In this document: positions 58,977-64,000 of the stretch, piece by piece
How positions within the stretch are numbered: the stretch's first letter is position 1
How the letters are laid out: the number at the start of each line of letters is the position of its first letter
Assembly: GCA_019426215.1 (NCBI GenBank)
Contig: CM033393.1
Coordinates: 49,354,645 to 49,418,644 of the forward strand
Length of the DNA: 64,000 nucleotides
Direction of reading: 5' to 3'
From: Buddleja alternifolia
Taxonomy: Eukaryota; Streptophyta; Magnoliopsida; Lamiales; Scrophulariaceae
The notes under the pieces: generated by a model
What the model was told of the DNA's origin: nothing
The model's input: the letters and a program-made list of their open reading frames with translations, nothing else
The model's database searches: none
Made by a program: the position numbers and the translations under genes

Positions 58977-61833
58977 CTTTAATTTTTTACTTTTTTCTTC
59001 TTATTTTGCAATTACTTTTACATCTTTTCATTCCTAAAATAAAACTGACCAATCTTCTTATATTGCATTTACTTTCACATCTTTTTATTCCTAAGCTGAC
59101 TAATCTGTGTCAGGAGGAAAATTTTATGCTAGATTTAGTCTAATGGTATTAATATCTACATCTCATACACTGTAAGGTGTATTATGTGCAGTTTTCATAC
59201 ATATTTGTGTGTGAAAAATAGATATAGAATTCATATTCGGATCATTAAACTCGATCTGACATAGAATTACCCTATAAACTTTTAATAATTTTGCTGTCAC
59301 ACCCAAATACAGTACTTATGTACGTCATACTATATAGAAAATAAAATTGGGTAATTTCTTTAACGTGGTGTCTCTTAATGATTTCTGATGGCATGTCGGG
59401 AGTGAGCAAATGCTTTTAAATTGTCTTCTTAACAAAAATAGAAAAAGTATTATCTTGCTTTGTACTCAACTCAACCCTTTCACGTGATCATTCTTTAATT
59501 GGGTCTATTTCATTTTTTACAACATTATTTTCTAATTTATTGAAATTTCGAAGCACCTGCTTTATTTTTCCATTTTCGGAAAATTATTGCACTTTCAGAG
59601 TGAGTATTGGAAATTCAGATATCTTTTGTTGAGAAACAAACGGAAAGTGATAGCTTTGTGTTTGGTTAAAAAATAAAGAAAACCTCGTGCCAATTTTTTA
59701 ATTTAAGTAAGGACATTGCGTTGAAAAATAATACAATCGAATCTTAATCAAAGCTGTCCCTTTAAGGGGTCTCAAATTTTGACGTTTCATATAATCTTAG
59801 CCTTATTTATTGGAGTACTTTTTTTATTGAATTTCGTGACACTAAATCACAATATATATTATATAAAACAGACTCATATAATTCTTGTCACATGAATGAT
59901 TTTAGTTTATCGGAGTTTTAAATTTGTGAGAGCTCATAAAAATGACTATTATTTTATCTTCAAAATATAAAAAATTTAACTTTAATTGAGTAAAATTTAT
60001 TTTCAATCCCTCTATTATAATAAAGTAATGGCAAAAATAAGGAGTAGGATAGGACCACGGTACTTGAAAACATAAAAATTAGGAAATTGTGATATGGTTC
60101 TATCAACCGAGTTAAATGTGTCAGTCTCTCATTCTCTACACATGATTTCTGCGACAACATTTATTATCATTCTCCTACACACATGAAGGTTTAATTTGGA
60201 AGGCAAATGTGACTAGTTAAATATTCATTTTTATTATTTTAATTTGAACTTTTTTATCTTTACACGGAACCCAAAAGTCACAATAAAATTCTAATTTTTT
60301 TTCGGTAAATAATAAAAAATAAAATTCTAATGTTTCAGTTCATGAAAACATTTCTTTATGCATTATTTTCCATGTTTTTCAAGGACTTTTAATGATTTTC
60401 ACAATATAAACTTGAATTAATTTCTTTTGACATATGCAATTAGAAGCTGGACTCTTTTTTTTTTTTTCGCTTACAGAGGCATTTCAAACCCTAACCCTTA
60501 AGACTAACTTTTGAGTTATGATCATATTAAATTACGAGCATTCCAAAAAAGTCTCCTACATACAAAGTGGTTACGAACTCATAGTCACCTCCTTAAAAAA
60601 AATGAACTTTTAAGATCTCAATATGCATTGACTATTTTTTTTTAAAAGAAAAATCGATTTTTTATATCATTCAATAAAAAATTTACAACGTCTGGAACAA
60701 TACAATTCATATCGACTCAAACGATGTAGTAAGAACATCTGAAACACCAACTATCAAGTTTTTTGAAAATAACAAATTTTAAGAACTTACAAACGAACAC
60801 AAGAAAATTCTTGTGCAACTCCTATTCAAGGAGAGATGAAACTCTCATTCGAGAGAGAAAGAAACTCTCATACGAGAGAGAAAATAAAATACTAAACAAA
60901 ATATCTAAAACGCTATATAAATTTAAAAGTTTAGGTATGACCCGTCTTCATCTCGTCAGATTTGTTTTTGTCTCTTTAGATCCATATCCGTTTCATTAGA
61001 TTTGGAGATGTGTCTTAAGATCCATATCCGTCTCATCAGATTTGAAGATGTGATGTACCACTTGAAGAAGGGTGCTCCAACCCAATCCGCCGACGATGGT
61101 GGTGGTAACAGTGGTGAAATAGAGAAATGTTTCACCAAACCATCGCCGGCGGAGGAAAATAGAAGAAAAAAGAAGGTTAGGGTTTAGAGAGAGATGAGCA
61201 GAGAGAGAGATAGGAGATTTAATATGCATTGACTATTTAGTTAGCGGGTTTGGTGTAGAAAGACGGTGAAACTAGTTCATGAGTTTGGTATAGTTTACAA
61301 TTTTTGCATTGGAAAAAGTAATTAAACACGATTACTTCACCACAAATTTACGGGTCGTATTTGGGAGGTTCCGGGACCTCAAGTCTGAGTGATCTCCACC
61401 ACACATGTACATACATATAAGTGAGTCCTATATGAACTGTACATGGATAATGTTAGAGATCACCGGGGACTTAAGGTCACAGGAGATCTTATTTATTGCT
61501 AAGGATGAGCTTTTGCTTACTTTATAGCATGGCCTAAATTTCGACACAGTGTCAGCTATATATTTTATCTAATCAAATTAAAATTGGCATGTTTCAATCC
61601 GAGTTGATAATTGGATATTGTTTGGGCCTAGATCTTAGAGTTCGTCACCTCATCAAAATAATATCTTTAGTTGGATCATCGGAGTCCATAGCCGAGTCTT
61701 ATATTTACCCAATTTATTTTCGTTATTGTAGTTTCATCAATTTAGAGTTCAGACCCATGGGCTGTCGCACATGCAAACTTGTAAGAATCTCATATGAAAG
61801 CCCATGATAAGCTGCACAAGCCCAATGTCATTG
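58977..61833. other. Intergenic, no supported gene
   Basis: 60832-60885 has three near-copies of CTCTCATWCGAGAGAGAAA, and 60978-61057 is a 40-base tandem duplication (AGATCCATATCCGTYTCATYAGATTTG.AGATGTG). 61060-61190 is GC-richer and reads CCAAACCATCGCCGGCGGAG. On the minus strand it looks like a short leader-plus-coding fragment, but no family is recognised. The rest is AT-rich. Confidence 0.4.
60978..61057 (+). repeat. 40-base tandem duplication
   Basis: AGATCCATATCCGT begins at 60978 and 61018. The two units differ at a few positions. Confidence 0.75.
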
Positions 61834-61841
61834 CTTCTAAT

Positions 61842-62320
61842 CTAGGTTGCACGGGTGCGGATACAACACGATATGGGAATGGCGATACGGATTTTTCAAA
61901 ATTTTAGGACACGACACGCCGAGAATACGTGCATATATATATATGCATGTAAAATATGTAAAAATAAATTGATTCGATAAATTCATTGATATAAATAAAA
62001 TTTTGTTTAGTTCTGTAAATCTCTTTGTCATTTATTTAACTTTTATATGTTCATTTTTAACAAAAGACCGAAAATATTTTCTCTTTTCCTATTTTAATCC
62101 AAAATGTATTGTAAAATATTAAAAAAAAAAACTCTATTTGGCATTTAAAATGTGTCGGATACGTCAAATTTTGTGTTGGATACGGTATCCGGAATTTTCT
62201 CTTTTCTTTTTATTTTTGGACACTTCAAAAATGGTCTGGACACGGTATCCGAGAGTTTCTGTGCTGGATACGGGTACGATACTGCACGAGGTCGATTTTA
62301 AGAGTATCCGTGCATCATAG
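61842..62320. mobile_element. Non-autonomous inverted-end element, probable 8-bp target duplication
   Basis: The ends are CTAGGTTGCACGGGTGCGGA and CTATGATGCACGGATACTC (read inward). The interior is rich in GGATACGG / CGGTATCC / GACACG motifs in both orientations. CTTCTAAT is duplicated at 61834-61841 and 62321-62328; identity extends to 12 bases (GCTTCTAATCTA) if the element tips are included. The pattern fits a hAT-like MITE. Confidence 0.6.
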
Positions 62321-62774
62321 CTTCTAATCTACTTGTACTCTTATGGTCATAAATCTGCATTGATGCACGGACACAAATACGATGACATGATAACTACACG
62401 ACAAGAACATGAGACATGATGATTGTTAAAACTCTTAAGGCACGAGTAGACTGACAATTAAAATATTTTCATACAAAATATAAATATATACTTGTAGATC
62501 ATACATGTATACATGTAATCGGTGATATTTTTAAAATTACTGGCGAGCGTATAAATAAATAAAAATACTGGCGAGTGTATAAATGGAAATACATACATAT
62601 ATAGAGTATCAAATGTCTGTTAATATGATTTGTGAGCTATTATGTTGTAAAAAAATAAAAATAAAAGATAACCTTGAAATGATATGCTTAAGATGAAAGA
62701 GAGTGGACTAATTAGAGATAAGAAAACATCAACTTTACTTTTAATTTGAAGATTTCACTACTACAAAAATGACC

Positions 62775-63028
62775 TATAACAACAGTTTTTTTGGGCCTAT
62801 GACAGCGGTTTTAACCGTTGTCATGGGTACCACTGTTATAGGGGTGGACCTATTACAGCGGTTTTTAACCGCTGTCATAGGTCCACCTTTGACAGCGGTT
62901 CCTTGAACACCGCTGTCATAGGGGGACCCTATGACAGCGGTTTTCAGGAAACCGCTGTGGAAAAACCAAAATAAAAATAAAAATAAAGGACCTGTGGCAG
63001 CGGTTCTCGCAGAACCGCTGTCATTTTT
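62775..63028. repeat. Subterminal GACAGCGGTT / AACCGCTGTC repeats of the CACTA element
   Basis: About ten copies of a (T)GACAGCGGTTY core in both orientations are arranged as imperfect hairpins. Examples are CCTATGACAGCGGTTTTAAC facing ACCGTTGTCATGGG, TTACAGCGGTTTTTAACCGC with TGTCATAGG, and GGCAGCGGTTCTCGCAGAAC with CGCTGTCA. These are the likely binding sites of the element's own DNA-binding protein. Confidence 0.85.
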
Positions 63029-63311
63029 TCTGTTTTTTTTAATTATTTATTGCCCTGTCATGATAGTGTCTGTACAATAATATGCAATAATCCAAGCAAT
63101 AAATTTCAACTAACAACAAAACATATTCAACATAAACAAATATCACCCCAAACTTCAATATTACCATCTTTTTCCTCCAACAATAAAATATTATAATCTC
63201 CAACAAAATGTACAATCAACTAATTAAATTACTAATGACCTTACGAAATACAATAAATCAAATCTCAATTTACAACAAGTCACAATGTACAAAAACTACA
63301 TTACCTAATTT

Positions 63312-63788
63312 CTAAGGAGCTGCTAAGAAAATGTAACGTGCAACCTCGCAGCGTACTTCATCAATTTGCTCATCAGTATAGAAGGATTGACAATCCTTAA
63401 AGTACTGCAAGATATATGTATATATATAGAGATTAATTGCAAAGTGAAATAACATTTCAATTACCTACCAAAGGTTTAATAATTTCAAAAGTAATAGAAT
63501 TAAGTATATATAAGGATTATGTATACCGCTGTTGGGATTATAGATAGTCCGTGACTAATAATCTCTTTCATGAATCTCATAATGAAATAGCCACAATCCA
63601 CCTCGTTGGTCTGCCGGGGGCACTACAAAAGCAATCAGAATTACGTTGTATTAGAAGACGAACTTCTATATGAATATATAATCTCATGAAACTAGAAAAC
63701 GCTAACCTTTATAGTAAACCATTTACAGATCGAGTTTTTGGATTTGTTGGATTGGTTGTTGCGGTTTGCACGAAATATGTGCACAACT
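63312..63788 (-). CDS. Ulp1-like cysteine protease C-terminal domain (transposon-borne), 5'-truncated by the window
   Basis: Three exons join in frame: 63788-63707, 63622-63527 and 63404-63312, with GT-AG junctions. They read SKNSICKWFTIK, then CPRQTNEVDCGYFIMRFMKE, then YFKDCQSFYTDEQIDEVRCE and a final FLAAP. The QTNEVDCGYFIMRF block carries the catalytic Cys (in DCG) and the upstream Gln (in RQ) of C48 Ulp1/SENP-like peptidases. The His and Asp of the triad would lie upstream, outside this part. Host Ulp1 enzymes cleave SUMO; the role of transposon copies is not established. The frame is open, so this copy may be intact. Confidence 0.85.
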
Positions 63789-64000
63789 CTATAAAAAAAA
63801 TATAAAAAACAAGAAAATATGTTAAAAACAAGAAATTATGTGAAATAAACACAATTTAAAAAAATATTAAATATAATGGATGCATTGATTGAATGAAAAA
63901 TTTATTGATTGAATTTTAGTATCATATCATCCAGATAGTAAACAATCTCTTTAAATGGATTAATTGCAAGCAACAACCAATGACCCCTACAAAGCATTCA

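Larger units (their letters stand above)
62756..64000. mobile_element. CACTA (En/Spm) transposon, left terminus and part of a Ulp1-type gene
   Basis: CACTACTACAAAAATGACCT at 62756 is the standard plant CACTA terminal sequence. It is followed by about 270 bases of subterminal GACAGCGGTT repeats in both orientations. Beyond these, the minus strand encodes a Ulp1-type protease C-terminus running toward this terminus. Ulp1-like genes are common cargo of plant CACTA and Mutator-like elements. The rest of the element, the other terminus and the transposase lie beyond base 64000. The flank TTT or ATT could be half of the 3-base target duplication. Confidence 0.85.

Noticed and set aside
61002..61229. 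Possible coding fragment on the minus strand near 61000-61200
   Set aside because: It has a short open frame and an AACCCTAACC leader-like stretch, but no recognisable family, donor site or continuation.
1..64000. CRISPR-like arrays
   Set aside because: The repeated hairpins at 1870-2159 and 62775-63028 lack uniform spacers and belong to transposon ends. The window is eukaryotic.

Overview
The window is nuclear DNA of a flowering plant, almost certainly a eudicot. The evidence is AT-rich spacers, GT-AG introns of 0.1-2.3 kb, plant-only gene families (zinc-finger homeodomain, GASA, NIP aquaporin, plant mobile domain), a nuclear tRNA-Asn, and a dense population of plant-type transposons. The sequence alone does not fix the order or species.

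Five intact-looking protein genes can be modelled exon by exon. (1) 3796-7410, minus: a 420-residue AVT1-type vacuolar amino-acid transporter with 3 exons. (2) 16368-20097, plus: a 293-residue NIP aquaporin with 5 exons. It has the G-S-G-R selectivity filter and exactly 108 residues between its NPA motifs, the two features known for silicic-acid channels of the Lsi1/NIP2 group. (3) 20506-31010, minus: the complete condensin subunit SMC4, with 28 exons and 1255 residues. It is tail-to-tail with the NIP gene, and an E2F-type site lies just upstream of its start codon. (4) 33481-34438, minus: a 103-residue GASA/snakin-type secreted 12-cysteine peptide with 4 exons. (5) 50119-51114, plus: an intronless 331-residue ZF-HD transcription factor. 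A tRNA-Asn(GTT) gene lies at 58903-58976.

The rest is mostly transposon-derived. The left edge (1-2177) looks like one end of a CACTA-type element carrying a plant-mobile-domain gene behind five palindromes. The right edge (62756 to the end) is a CACTA element whose visible gene ends in a Ulp1-like cysteine protease domain. Between them lie a miniature LTR element (36754-37538), a decayed Ty1/copia element whose 5' LTR is split by a MITE (42523-45380), LINE reverse-transcriptase debris (31505-31991), several tRNA-derived SINEs, and many small inverted-repeat elements. Six of these have target-site duplications that can be read directly.

The largest non-coding structure is a 3.6-kb array (52628-56220) of hAT-like miniature elements. 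It seems to have grown by tandem duplication followed by a second duplication of about 1.43 kb. Each downstream module carries an E2F-like TTTCCCGCC motif. The genes do not form a functional cluster. The transposons sit mainly in introns and spacers, and no gene model needs a frameshift or contains an internal stop.
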